NCBI RefSeq assembly: GCF_026409565.1
Contig: NZ_CP112881.1
Coordinates: 2,487,501 to 2,551,500, forward strand
DNA: 64,000 bases
Source: Sneathiella aquimaris
GTDB lineage: Bacteria > Pseudomonadota > Alphaproteobacteria > Sneathiellales > Sneathiellaceae
Reading direction: 5' to 3'
Under the pieces are notes generated by a model. That model made no database searches, was not told where the DNA came from, and saw nothing but the letters and a program-made list of their open reading frames with translations. Shown here one piece after another: positions 8,713 through 16,577 of this stretch. Each line of letters begins with the position of its first letter. Positions within the stretch are counted from its first letter, which is position 1. Made by a program: the position numbers and the translations under genes.

Positions 8713-9381
8713 TTGAAACTATCTCGCGCAAGCGAACTCGTACCTATACTCGAGCAGGAAATAGTCACCGGTGAATTGAAACCGGGAATGAGATTGGATG
8801 AAACCCTGCTCGCTGATCGCTTTGGTGTTTCCAGAACCCCTGTGAGGGAAGCCCTGACGCGCCTGGCAGCAGCGGGACTGGTTGAAATCAGGCCGCGACG
8901 CGGGGCCGTTGTCGCGACCATCACCTTGCGCGACTTGATGAATATGTTTGAGGTTATGGCCAATCTTGAAGGCGTCTGTGCACGACTGGCGGCCCGGCGT
9001 ATCACACCAGAAGAGAAAATTGAACTGAAAGACGCCCAAATCGCCTGTGCAGCGTTAAGCGAGACAGATCAGTTTGATGAATATTACAGGCTAAATCTGC
9101 GGTTGCATGAACTCATCTATAAAGCCAGCCATAACGAATATCTTGAAAAACAGACAATGGAATTGCGGGCCCGTTTATCACCTCACCGACGGTTACAGGT
9201 AAGAATACCCGGGCGTATCCGTTCCTCCTCTGATGAACATGGAGAACTGGTTCGCGCAATTCTGGATGGCGAGGATGCCTTGGCTGAAAAGTTGACCCGC
9301 GATCACGTTACCATTCAGGGCGAACGGTTTACTGACTTCCTCTCCACCCTTCCCCCTCATTACGTCCAGGCCACAGCCTGA
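8713..9381 (+). CDS. matR: GntR-family (FCD domain) malonate regulator
   Basis: This winged-helix protein has the GntR HTH near residues 25-70 (RLDETLLADRFGVSRTPVRE and the wing ALTRLAAAGLVEI) and an all-helical FCD ligand domain with the metal-binding pattern seen in YRLNLRLHELIY and the late LTRDHVTIQG. FCD regulators sense organic acids or their CoA esters; next to matB and the TRAP genes it should sense malonate or malonyl-CoA and act on the adjacent palindrome. I chose TTG 8713 because AGGAGG lies five bases before it, inside the reading that would start at ATG 8698. The ATG version would add MQEAS and has only a weak ribosome-binding site. Confidence 0.88.
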   Translation: MKLSRASELVPILEQEIVTGELKPGMRLDETLLADRFGVSRTPVREALTRLAAAGLVEIRPRRGAVVATITLRDLMNMFEVMANLEGVCARLAARRITPEEKIELKDAQIACAALSETDQFDEYYRLNLRLHELIYKASHNEYLEKQTMELRARLSPHRRLQVRIPGRIRSSSDEHGELVRAILDGEDALAEKLTRDHVTIQGERFTDFLSTLPPHYVQATA

Positions 9382-9404
9382 TCATTAAAAAGACAAAGAA
9401 CGAT

Positions 9405-10910
9405 ATGCAAAATAATAACCTCTACGCTCTATTTGAAAGCCACTTCAAAAAAGATCTCTCGAAAACAGCGTTTGAGTCTCCAGATGGCAAAAGCTGGAGC
9501 TTTAATGACGTGATCAAAACAAGTGCGCAACTTGCAAACCTCCTTGCCCAAACCGGTGCCAAACCCGGGGACCGGGTTGCCGTACAGGTTACTAAATCGG
9601 TTGAAGCTGTGCTTTTGTATCTTGCGTGTCTGCGTTCGGGCTTGGTCTACCTTCCCTTAAACACGGCCTACAAATCAGCCGAAGTTGATTATTTTCTGAC
9701 AGATGCCCGCCCGGTTGTTCTGGTTTGTGATCCGGCTGATAAAGAAGCCTTATCTCCGATTGCTGACAAAGCAAATGTCACGTCTATTTTCACGTTGGAT
9801 GAAAATGGAGATGGGCAATTAATGGCCGATGCAGCCCCCCTTTCAACAGACTTCCCAACGGTTGAACGGGCGAAAGACGATCTCGCGGCAATATTATATA
9901 CCTCCGGCACAACGGGGCGATCGAAAGGTGCTATGCTGACCCATAACAACCTCTCAAGCAACGCCCAAACACTCAGCAAGGCTTGGGCGTTCAACGAAAC
10001 TGACATTCTGCTTCACGCCTTGCCTATATTTCATGTGCATGGCCTATTTGTTGCCCTTCACTGCGCCTTTTTAAATGCAAATAAGGTTATCTTCCTGTCC
10101 AAATTCGACGCGGAACAGGTCATTAAACATCTTCCGAACGCCACCGTCTTCATGGGGGTCCCCACCTTTTACGTCCGTCTCCTTGCAAATGATGCGTTCA
10201 ACAAGGACGTCTGCCAGAACATGCGCCTGTTTACAGCGGGCTCCGCACCACTCCTAGAAGAGACCTTCAACACATTCACGCAACGAACCGGGCATGTGAT
10301 TTTGGAACGTTATGGTATGTCAGAAGCAGGCATGATCACGTCAAATCCGTATGATGGCGAAAGAATAGCGGGCTCGGTTGGCTTTCCGTTGGATAACGAC
10401 GTTCGTGTGGCGGATGAAGAAGGCAATATTCTGCCGGACGGTGAGATCGGAATTTTGGAAATAAAAGGCCCCAACGTATTCAAAGGGTATTGGCAAATGC
10501 CCGAAAAAACAGCGGCTGAGTTCCGGCCTGATGGATATTTCATCACTGGGGACATGTGCCGTAAAGACGAAAACGGGTATTACAGAATTGTCGGTCGGTC
10601 AAAAGACCTGATAATTTCGGGTGGCTATAATGTTTACCCCAAAGAAATTGAAAGTTATCTCGACGATATGCCCGGCATATTGGAAAGCGCCGTTGTGGGA
10701 CGCCCCCATCCGGACTTTGGCGAAGCAGTCGTCGCTTTCGTTATTAAAGACGGATCTTCCGAGGTTACACCGACAACAGTTATCGACTATATTCGTGACA
10801 AGCTTGCAAATTTCAAGGTTCCCAAAGACGTCTTCATTCTGGACGAGCTGCCGCGAAACACCATGGGGAAAGTACAGAAAAATGAACTGCGGAAACTGGC
10901 CGCTGGCTAA
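9405..10910 (+). CDS. matB: malonyl-CoA synthetase
   Basis: The protein has 501 residues and belongs to the ANL (acyl-CoA synthetase) superfamily. The phosphate-binding loop YTSGTTGRSKGAM is near residues 164-176, followed by LPIFHVHGLFVALHCAF, ERYGMSEAGM, GDMCRKDENGYYRIVGRSKD, the hinge GGYNVYPKEIE and the C-terminal catalytic Lys in GKVQK. Together with its length, the LPIFHVHGLFVALH segment is typical of MatB, which makes malonyl-CoA from malonate, ATP and CoA. It lies 23 bases after matR on the same strand, so the two are co-transcribed and divergent from matPQMA. The stop overlaps the end of the convergent DUF2867 gene by four bases. Confidence 0.93.
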   Translation: MQNNNLYALFESHFKKDLSKTAFESPDGKSWSFNDVIKTSAQLANLLAQTGAKPGDRVAVQVTKSVEAVLLYLACLRSGLVYLPLNTAYKSAEVDYFLTDARPVVLVCDPADKEALSPIADKANVTSIFTLDENGDGQLMADAAPLSTDFPTVERAKDDLAAILYTSGTTGRSKGAMLTHNNLSSNAQTLSKAWAFNETDILLHALPIFHVHGLFVALHCAFLNANKVIFLSKFDAEQVIKHLPNATVFMGVPTFYVRLLANDAFNKDVCQNMRLFTAGSAPLLEETFNTFTQRTGHVILERYGMSEAGMITSNPYDGERIAGSVGFPLDNDVRVADEEGNILPDGEIGILEIKGPNVFKGYWQMPEKTAAEFRPDGYFITGDMCRKDENGYYRIVGRSKDLIISGGYNVYPKEIESYLDDMPGILESAVVGRPHPDFGEAVVAFVIKDGSSEVTPTTVIDYIRDKLANFKVPKDVFILDELPRNTMGKVQKNELRKLAAG

Positions 10911-11413
10911 TCGCGTTTTCGCAAGCGTTTAAACATTCTCCCGACAATAAAACGATGAAAGGGAGCGATGACAAACATGTAGGCATCGCCCAATTTCTCT
11001 TTTGTTTTGACCACGGATGTAAAATATGCCCGGCGCCCATCAGCAGTATCAATCAGCATCGAAAATGACGCGTCGAGATGGCGGTCGTTGGTCGTAAAAA
11101 CAACTTCATTTTGATCCAGATAGGCGATCTCAAAGAAACCGACGTAATCCCCGACCTTATAGCGGCTTTCATCCTGCTTAATCTTTGTATTGCCCGAATC
11201 CGTTCTAAGGCCGAATAAACGTACCACGGTATTGCGGACAGTCATCAACCCCCGCACCCAGATCGGCATTGGATGCATGACACTTATAAAAAGCCCCACT
11301 GGCCCTCGTTTGTCGGTTTCCGGCAAGACTTCACAAAAACAGTCTCGATAGGTTGAAGATGCATACCGATCCTTAAGGACACTCTGTTCGGGAAACGAAT
11401 AAACACGCGCCAT
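10907..11413 (-). CDS. DUF2867 family protein
   Basis: This 168-residue protein shows the DUF2867 pattern: an N-terminal DRYASSTYRDCF, a central membrane- or surface-facing RGLMTVRNTVVRLFGL, then KVGDYVGFFEI and a final YMFVIAPFHRFIVGRML-like segment. No enzymatic function is established for the domain, which resembles polyketide cyclase/START folds. I chose ATG 11413 because GGAGG precedes it; a longer reading to 11521 would run into the MarR operator. It is divergent from the MarR gene, with an operator between them, so it is probably a target of that regulator. Confidence 0.8.
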   Translation of the reverse strand: MARVYSFPEQSVLKDRYASSTYRDCFCEVLPETDKRGPVGLFISVMHPMPIWVRGLMTVRNTVVRLFGLRTDSGNTKIKQDESRYKVGDYVGFFEIAYLDQNEVVFTTNDRHLDASFSMLIDTADGRRAYFTSVVKTKEKLGDAYMFVIAPFHRFIVGRMFKRLRKRD

Positions 11414-11526
11414 TTTATCGGCCCTCCAGCCACATTCCTCTTCAAATCCTCCCGCACTATACCCCACATTTGTTGTCCCTTCATGCGGCATATTGTCAAT
11501 GCCTCTTGAAACCTGGCCCAATTAGT

Positions 11527-11536
11527 TGTATATACA
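11527..11536. promoter_or_regulatory. MarR operator, copy 1
   Basis: TGTATATACA is a perfect 10-base palindrome inside TTAGTTGTATATACACCAA, 20 bases before the MarR start codon. Almost the same 19-base block recurs before the iron-sulfur gene at 11990-12008. Matching sites before regulator and target suggest autoregulation and control of both. Confidence 0.7.
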
Positions 11537-11556
11537 CCAAACAAAAGGAGAGATTG

Positions 11557-11976
11557 ATGTCCGTAAAGAGTGAAGCTGAAAATATTTCACACCAATGTTT
11601 TGCCGTCCGGCTTAGAAAACTGAACCGTATGGTCAGCCGACTTTATGATGACAGCTTTCGCCCTTACGGTATTACGATTGCCCAGTTTAATCTCTTGGTT
11701 GCTGTCGCAACAGAGCGGGTTACCAGCCCCAGCCAAATGGTTCAGGTGTTATCACTGGAAAAATCAACGGTAAGCAGAAATATTGAAAAAATGATCCAAA
11801 AAGGTTGGCTCAAACGCACTCCCTGCACAGATAAACGGTCCCATCTTCTAATGCTGACAAAAGCCGGCAGCCAATTGCTATCCGACGTTACACCGGCTTG
11901 GAGAAAAGCCCAAAAAGAGGCCAACGAAGCCCTTGGCAATATGTCTGCTATCCTTACAAATGTCCCGCTCCTCTAA
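11557..11976 (+). CDS. MarR-family transcriptional regulator
   Basis: This 139-residue winged-helix protein matches the MarR size. The HTH spans about residues 55-80 (TSPSQMVQVLSLEKSTVSRNI) and the wing follows with RTPCTDKRSHLLMLTKAG, the conserved D-x-R-S-x-x-L-x-L-T motif. ATG 11557 has AAAGGAG seven bases upstream; a longer in-frame reading from 11470 would span the operator and is less likely. Cys98-type sensing cannot be judged, but two Cys residues (in CFAVRL and TPCTDKR) are present. It is followed after 48 bases by the iron-sulfur/SCP2 gene, with the same palindrome before each. Confidence 0.9.
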   Translation: MSVKSEAENISHQCFAVRLRKLNRMVSRLYDDSFRPYGITIAQFNLLVAVATERVTSPSQMVQVLSLEKSTVSRNIEKMIQKGWLKRTPCTDKRSHLLMLTKAGSQLLSDVTPAWRKAQKEANEALGNMSAILTNVPLL

Positions 11977-11993
11977 TTTTTTTTCAATTTAGT

Positions 11994-12003
11994 TGTATAT
12001 ACA
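11994..12003. promoter_or_regulatory. MarR operator, copy 2
   Basis: TGTATATACA sits in TTTAGTTGTATATACATCAA, nearly identical to the block before the MarR gene. It lies about 21 bases before the start of the iron-sulfur/SCP2 gene. Confidence 0.7.
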
Positions 12004-12024
12004 TCAAAATAAAAGAGAGTTATA

Positions 12025-13317
12025 ATGAACAAAGTCGTAAAACTGGAAACCGAAAAAACACTTGATCAGGAGTGGCTCAGAACTCTCTGTCTGGATGCTG
12101 GCGTTGATGATGTGGGCTTTGTTGAAATTTCCCGCGCAGGACTGGATGATCAACGCGCAGACATCCTGACCGCCTTCCCCAAAACCAAAACCCTTATTTC
12201 ATTCGTTATCAAAATGACGAGAGAAAATATTAGAACCCCGAAAAGGTCTGCTTCCAATATCGAGTTTCACAGCACCGGCGATGATATTCTTCATACGGCG
12301 CGAAAAATTGTAAAAGAGTTGGACAAATATGGTGTTCGGGGGCTTTATCCAGCAATGGGTTTTCCCATGGAAATGGATGATTATCCGGGCAAGACGTGGA
12401 TCGTTTCCCATAAACCCGTCGCCATTGAGGCGGGCCTTGGACAGATGGGGATCCACCGAAACATCATTCACCCGAAATTCGGTAACTTTGTACTTTTAGG
12501 AACCATTTTGATTGATGCAACGGTTGAACGTTATGCCGAGCAGATTGACTATAACCCGTGCATGGAATGCAAACTGTGCGTTGCCGCCTGCCCCGTTGGT
12601 GCCATTGGTGCGGATGGATATTTCGATTTTGCAGCCTGCTTCAATCACAACTATTATGAATTTATGGGCGGCTTTACAGCCTATACTGAGCAAATCGCCG
12701 ATTCCAAAGACGCGAAGGACTTGCGAAGCAAAGTCACGGATTCTGAAAGCGCCTCCTGGTGGCAAAGCCTCTCTTTTGGCGCAAATTACAAGGCTGCCTA
12801 TTGTCTGGCTGTGTGCCCGGCTGGCGATGACGTCATCAGCCCTTATCTTGAGAGTAAATCAGGCTTTAAGAAAGAAATTCTAAAGCCACTGGTGGACAAA
12901 CAGGAAAATGTATATGTCGTTCCGGGAACCGATGCGCACACTCATCTGCGCAAGCGATTTAAACATAAAACGCCACGGTTAATGAAATCCCATTTGCGAC
13001 CAACGTCAGTTGCTGGCTTTCTGCGCTCCATGCCGCTTGTGTTTAATCGCCACAAATCACAGGGGTTAAACCTTACCTATCATTTCATGTTTACAGGCCA
13101 GGAAAAAATAGAAGCAACCGTTATCATTAAAGACAAGACAGTCACGGTCCAGGAGGGGTTGAACGGAAAGGCTGATTTCTCTTTAAAAGCCGATAGCGCC
13201 GCATGGCTCAGCTTTTTAAGAAAAGACAAAGCCCTGCCGATTTTGCTTCTGACACGAAAAATAAAGCCAATAGGTCCACTTAAATATCTAAAAGCCTTTA
13301 GTCGCTGTTTCCGATGA
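12025..13317 (+). CDS. QueG/reductive dehalogenase-like [4Fe-4S] protein with C-terminal SCP2-like domain
   Basis: The protein has 430 residues. The N-terminal 175 residues resemble the cofactor-binding part of epoxyqueuosine reductase and reductive dehalogenase-like proteins (AIEAGLGQMGIHRNIIHPKFG). A ferredoxin motif follows: Cys179, 182, 185 and 189-Pro, then Cys260 and Cys264-Pro, enough for two [4Fe-4S] clusters. Residues from about 350 onward (KIEATVIIKDKTVTVQEGLNGKADFSLKADS) look like an SCP2 sterol/lipid-carrier domain. It is therefore probably a redox enzyme with a bound hydrophobic substrate rather than tRNA-processing QueG. It lacks a Tat or Sec signal and should be cytoplasmic. 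The adjacent MarR gene and shared operator suggest induction by a small lipophilic compound. Function unassigned. Confidence 0.8.
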   Translation: MNKVVKLETEKTLDQEWLRTLCLDAGVDDVGFVEISRAGLDDQRADILTAFPKTKTLISFVIKMTRENIRTPKRSASNIEFHSTGDDILHTARKIVKELDKYGVRGLYPAMGFPMEMDDYPGKTWIVSHKPVAIEAGLGQMGIHRNIIHPKFGNFVLLGTILIDATVERYAEQIDYNPCMECKLCVAACPVGAIGADGYFDFAACFNHNYYEFMGGFTAYTEQIADSKDAKDLRSKVTDSESASWWQSLSFGANYKAAYCLAVCPAGDDVISPYLESKSGFKKEILKPLVDKQENVYVVPGTDAHTHLRKRFKHKTPRLMKSHLRPTSVAGFLRSMPLVFNRHKSQGLNLTYHFMFTGQEKIEATVIIKDKTVTVQEGLNGKADFSLKADSAAWLSFLRKDKALPILLLTRKIKPIGPLKYLKAFSRCFR

Positions 13318-13327
13318 GAAACGGGCT

Positions 13328-13999
13328 TTAGGTTTCCTGCCGCTTCAGATAGGCATTTACTTTGGCCCTGTTTCCGCATGTAGACATTGAACACCATCGG
13401 CGCCGGCCGTTCCTGGACTGGTTAACGAAGAACAGGTCACAGGAATCGCTGGCACACTGCCGAACTTTTTCCAGTTGATCGGAAACGATGAACTCGGCAA
13501 TGTCTTTAAAAATGGGATATAAAAGCTGTTCTGGCCCCTGTTCTGACAGTTGCGCAGTCAAAACATACCCATCCACAGATGGTTCAAGCGTCAGATGGGT
13601 TTTAAAGTTGAGCAAATGATCATTCAACTCTGCAATAAATGAGGGGTCAATGGGCCAGCCGTTGGACGCCTGCCCTAGCATCGCAAGAAAGCGGGCCCTC
13701 ATGTGACGGAGCGTATTCATTGTTTCTGCACAACGGTCCGGATTTTGAAAAAGATACATATGATAACTGGAGGCTTCTTCTTCGTGCAGATGGCCCATGG
13801 ATTTCAGAAATGTCAGAAGCTCCTCAAGCTTTTCAAGGCCGTCCCCGTCCTTGCCAAACCGACGGGAGGAATTCGCAAAATCCACTGCGGTCCGTCCTCC
13901 GACAGTGTAAAATCCTTCTGCATTTACAACCCCGGCCTTAGCAAGAGCATTTAACTTGGCCACTTTTATCTCCGTCTCAAACCCGTTAGTATTGATCAT
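13328..13999 (-). CDS. CGNR zinc-finger (ABATE domain) transcriptional regulator
   Basis: A 223-residue protein with a helical N-terminal ABATE-type domain and a C-terminal zinc finger in which Cys182, Cys187, Cys203 and Cys208 (the last within CGNR) are spaced as in stress-linked CGNR regulators; the motif CSMSTCGNRAK is clear. The start is uncertain: ATG 13999, ATG 14011 and TTG 14032 are all in frame and none has a good ribosome-binding site. It converges on the iron-sulfur/SCP2 gene with a 10-base gap. Target genes are unknown. Confidence 0.85.
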   Translation of the reverse strand: MINTNGFETEIKVAKLNALAKAGVVNAEGFYTVGGRTAVDFANSSRRFGKDGDGLEKLEELLTFLKSMGHLHEEEASSYHMYLFQNPDRCAETMNTLRHMRARFLAMLGQASNGWPIDPSFIAELNDHLLNFKTHLTLEPSVDGYVLTAQLSEQGPEQLLYPIFKDIAEFIVSDQLEKVRQCASDSCDLFFVNQSRNGRRRWCSMSTCGNRAKVNAYLKRQET

Positions 14000-14198
14000 C
14001 AAAATCAGCATGCGCCGAATCAATTGCCGCAATCTGCAATAAATAATCTGTTTCGACTACTGTTAAATTCAGCATTATTCCAGTTTATTTTCCATTAACC
14101 GGTTCATTAATCAAAATATGGTCAATTTAATTATACTGTGACAACTCTTTATGGCGAAAGTAAGCCATCTCAAGCTTTTGAATTTGCTACAAAAAGAA

Positions 14199-14229
14199 AA
14201 AACCCCTGACCTTTAATGTCAGGGGTTTT
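14199..14229 (-). terminator. rho-independent terminator after the acid phosphatase gene
   Basis: AAAACCCCTGAC and GTCAGGGGTTTT form a perfect stem around a 7-base loop. Read on the minus strand the stem ends in a T-run. It lies just after the stop of the phosphatase gene. Confidence 0.88.
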
Positions 14230-14251
14230 CGGTCTTCAAATAAAGGCAGGC

Positions 14252-15148
14252 TTACATCTTTGGTTCCCAATATTTCATGGCATCCATTTTCATCTGACGT
14301 TTTTCTTCTGCGGTAGCGCGCCATTTATACTGAATGGCAGCCCCTTCCCAAGAGCCATACATTGGATTGGCAATGGTTATCCATTTGCTGCTCCAGTTAT
14401 CCATGTATTTGGCAAAGGTGGCATCGCGATCAGCCAGCGTCGCGCCTTTTTCGGCGTCCACAAAATCACCAAGATTGTCACCAAGAAGTAATAGAACCCG
14501 ATAGTCTTTGGCAACATGGGCACGGCGGGTACTTTTTGCACTTCCCCACTCTTCTTTTTCATTCCGGAGTAAAACTGTATCGATCTTTTCGTTCACAGGA
14601 TAACCAAGGGCTTTCAGATTTTTCACTGTCCCCTCTTCTCCCGGAGCCTTCCTGTTCGACACATAGAAAATCTCGACGCCCTTTGAATGGGCATAATCGA
14701 TAAATTTCTTAGAGCCAGGAATAGGCTTCGAAATGGCAGCATCCACGTATGGACCCCAGGTTTTCGAGCTATAATTTTTACCTGCTTTGATCAACCAGGC
14801 TTCATACTCTGAATTGTCGAGCACCGTTTCATCGACATCGAGAATAACTGCCGGTGGTTTGTTTTCATATCCCTCGCCTTGCTCAAGAGCCGCGGTCCAG
14901 GTTTTGTCAGCCAAAGCCCGGTCCAGCATGATTTCTGCCAGCTTGTAGGCTGCGACGGCAGTCGCGTTAAATTCAACGGAAGTCTGTGTCCAGACTGTCG
15001 CGTTCATCAAATCATTAGCAGGTACTCCCATGGCCGCGTTCGCCATATCCTTCGCTGGTACTTTATGAGAATCTGCGTTCGCAAAAGTAGCAACAGACGC
15101 CATCGTCAGCACTAAGGCTGAACTCCTTAAAAGTGCACCCAATGTCAT
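14252..15148 (-). CDS. 5'-nucleotidase/acid phosphatase, lipoprotein e(P4)-like HAD family
   Basis: This 298-residue exported phosphatase starts with a Sec signal peptide, likely cut after ANA at about 25. There is no lipobox Cys, so unlike e(P4) it is probably periplasmic and soluble. The HAD nucleophile motif DVDETVLDN has Asp104 and Asp106; downstream FYVSNRK and LLLLGDNLGDF supply the other HAD motifs. The family dephosphorylates nucleoside monophosphates and other phosphomonoesters to aid nucleoside or phosphate uptake. ATG 15148 has AGGGAGA. It stands alone, ending in a strong terminator. Confidence 0.9.
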   Translation of the reverse strand: MTLGALLRSSALVLTMASVATFANADSHKVPAKDMANAAMGVPANDLMNATVWTQTSVEFNATAVAAYKLAEIMLDRALADKTWTAALEQGEGYENKPPAVILDVDETVLDNSEYEAWLIKAGKNYSSKTWGPYVDAAISKPIPGSKKFIDYAHSKGVEIFYVSNRKAPGEEGTVKNLKALGYPVNEKIDTVLLRNEKEEWGSAKSTRRAHVAKDYRVLLLLGDNLGDFVDAEKGATLADRDATFAKYMDNWSSKWITIANPMYGSWEGAAIQYKWRATAEEKRQMKMDAMKYWEPKM

Positions 15149-15303
15149 AGTTAGTCTCCCTATCTTCTTTGGCTGTTTTCTGGTGTCCGCATATTCTTTT
15201 CGTCAAACACCCGTCTTTTATTTCGTCAGAAATATGCGAGATATACAACCTTTAAATTCATCTGCCCAAAACACGAAGAGCGTTTTATGAACCTTTGCTT
15301 AGG

Positions 15304-16332
15304 TCAGGAAAACTGAACCAACGCGAAAATGAACAGGGCAATGAAAATTGTCTCGGAAATGACAAGAATGACAATCGGCCATCCGACTTTGGCAATTTCC
15401 CGCAAAGAGGTTTTCATCCCCAAACCGGCGATTGCGGTTACCAGACAGGCACTGGACAAAGTTTTCAGGCCATCCGTGACGGTGGGCGGAATCAAATTAA
15501 AACTATTAAAGACCACAAACACAACGAACCCCACCAAAAATATAGGAGGCAGCAGACCCGCTTTGCTCATTGTTTTTTCGGATCGGTTTTTTTGCGCGAA
15601 AAGAAGACTGAAGATCAAAACGACAGGGACCAGGGTCGCCACTCGAAGAAGCTTCACAATTGTACTGACATCCCCTGTTTCGGTCGAAACACTGTATCCG
15701 GCCCCAACAACCTGCGCTACATCATGAATGGTGCCGCCTAAAAACACGCCAGCCTCGACACTGTCGAGCCCCGCTTTTTGGGCGATCAACGGATACAGCA
15801 CCATTGCAATCGTGCTTAGTGTTGTAACGGCAACAACGGTCACAATTGTATTATTTTCTGAATATTTGTTTTTCGGCATCACGGCTGATAACGCCAGTGC
15901 GGCAGAGGCACCACAAATAGCCACGGCCCCACCGGAGAGCAAACCCTGGGTTTTTTTCAATCCAAGAATTTGAGCCATGCCCCATCCAAAGATTATTGTT
16001 GCAGCAATGGCCAGAATAACGCCAATGATCGTGTATTCACCTAATCCAACAATCTGATCGAAGGTAATTCGCGCGCCCAAAAGGGCAACCCCGAGACGGA
16101 GTATGGATTTAGAGGCAACCTCAATCCCGCGAACGCAGACCCCTTCTTCGGACAGAAAATGAAACGCCATTCCCAAAAGGAGCGCAAAAAGCATGACGGG
16201 GCCGCCATAATGGTCGTTTAAAAAAGACGCCGCCATTCCAATTGTGATGCATACCAGAACGCCAGGAAAAGCGTCCTTACTCCAGGAAACGGCTTCGTTT
16301 ACAGCCCCTTTTTTCACAAGCTGGGATTTCAT
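15304..16332 (-). CDS. YeiH-family putative sulfate exporter (UPF0324)
   Basis: This 342-residue membrane protein has about ten helices. It shows the conserved phrases of the YeiH/PSE family: ILRLGVALLGARITFDQI, GLLSGGAVAICGASAALA and EAGVFLGGTIHDVAQVVGAGY. The family is annotated as putative sulfate or sulfonate-derived anion exporter, though direct transport data are few. A strong GGGAGGGG site precedes ATG 16332. It is divergent from the hybrid histidine kinase across 245 bases that contain a palindrome. Confidence 0.9.
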   Translation of the reverse strand: MKSQLVKKGAVNEAVSWSKDAFPGVLVCITIGMAASFLNDHYGGPVMLFALLLGMAFHFLSEEGVCVRGIEVASKSILRLGVALLGARITFDQIVGLGEYTIIGVILAIAATIIFGWGMAQILGLKKTQGLLSGGAVAICGASAALALSAVMPKNKYSENNTIVTVVAVTTLSTIAMVLYPLIAQKAGLDSVEAGVFLGGTIHDVAQVVGAGYSVSTETGDVSTIVKLLRVATLVPVVLIFSLLFAQKNRSEKTMSKAGLLPPIFLVGFVVFVVFNSFNLIPPTVTDGLKTLSSACLVTAIAGLGMKTSLREIAKVGWPIVILVISETIFIALFIFALVQFS

Positions 16333-16394
16333 GCGCCCACACCCCTCCCTGATTTCATTTGTACTGCTATAACTTCTGCGGTCTTAACATAGCT

Positions 16395-16410
16395 ATTGGC
16401 TAGGGCCAAT
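16395..16410. promoter_or_regulatory. palindrome in the yeiH-like/histidine kinase intergenic region
   Basis: ATTGGC and GCCAAT flank a 4-base centre (TAGG). The site lies about 60 bases before the YeiH-type gene. It could be an operator, but no adjacent DNA-binding regulator is visible, so this is only a candidate. Confidence 0.35.
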
Positions 16411-16577
16411 TTATTTGATTGGACGCCGCGCATTTAAACATTTATCTAATATTAAGATATGAAAACAATATTGGCATTTGAACAACTACTCAATAAGGAT
16501 TAGTATTCAAAACAAGAACACTTGATTAAGTTATTCAAATCATAAATGTAAAACTCTTTGATTATAGGTTTTTTCGG

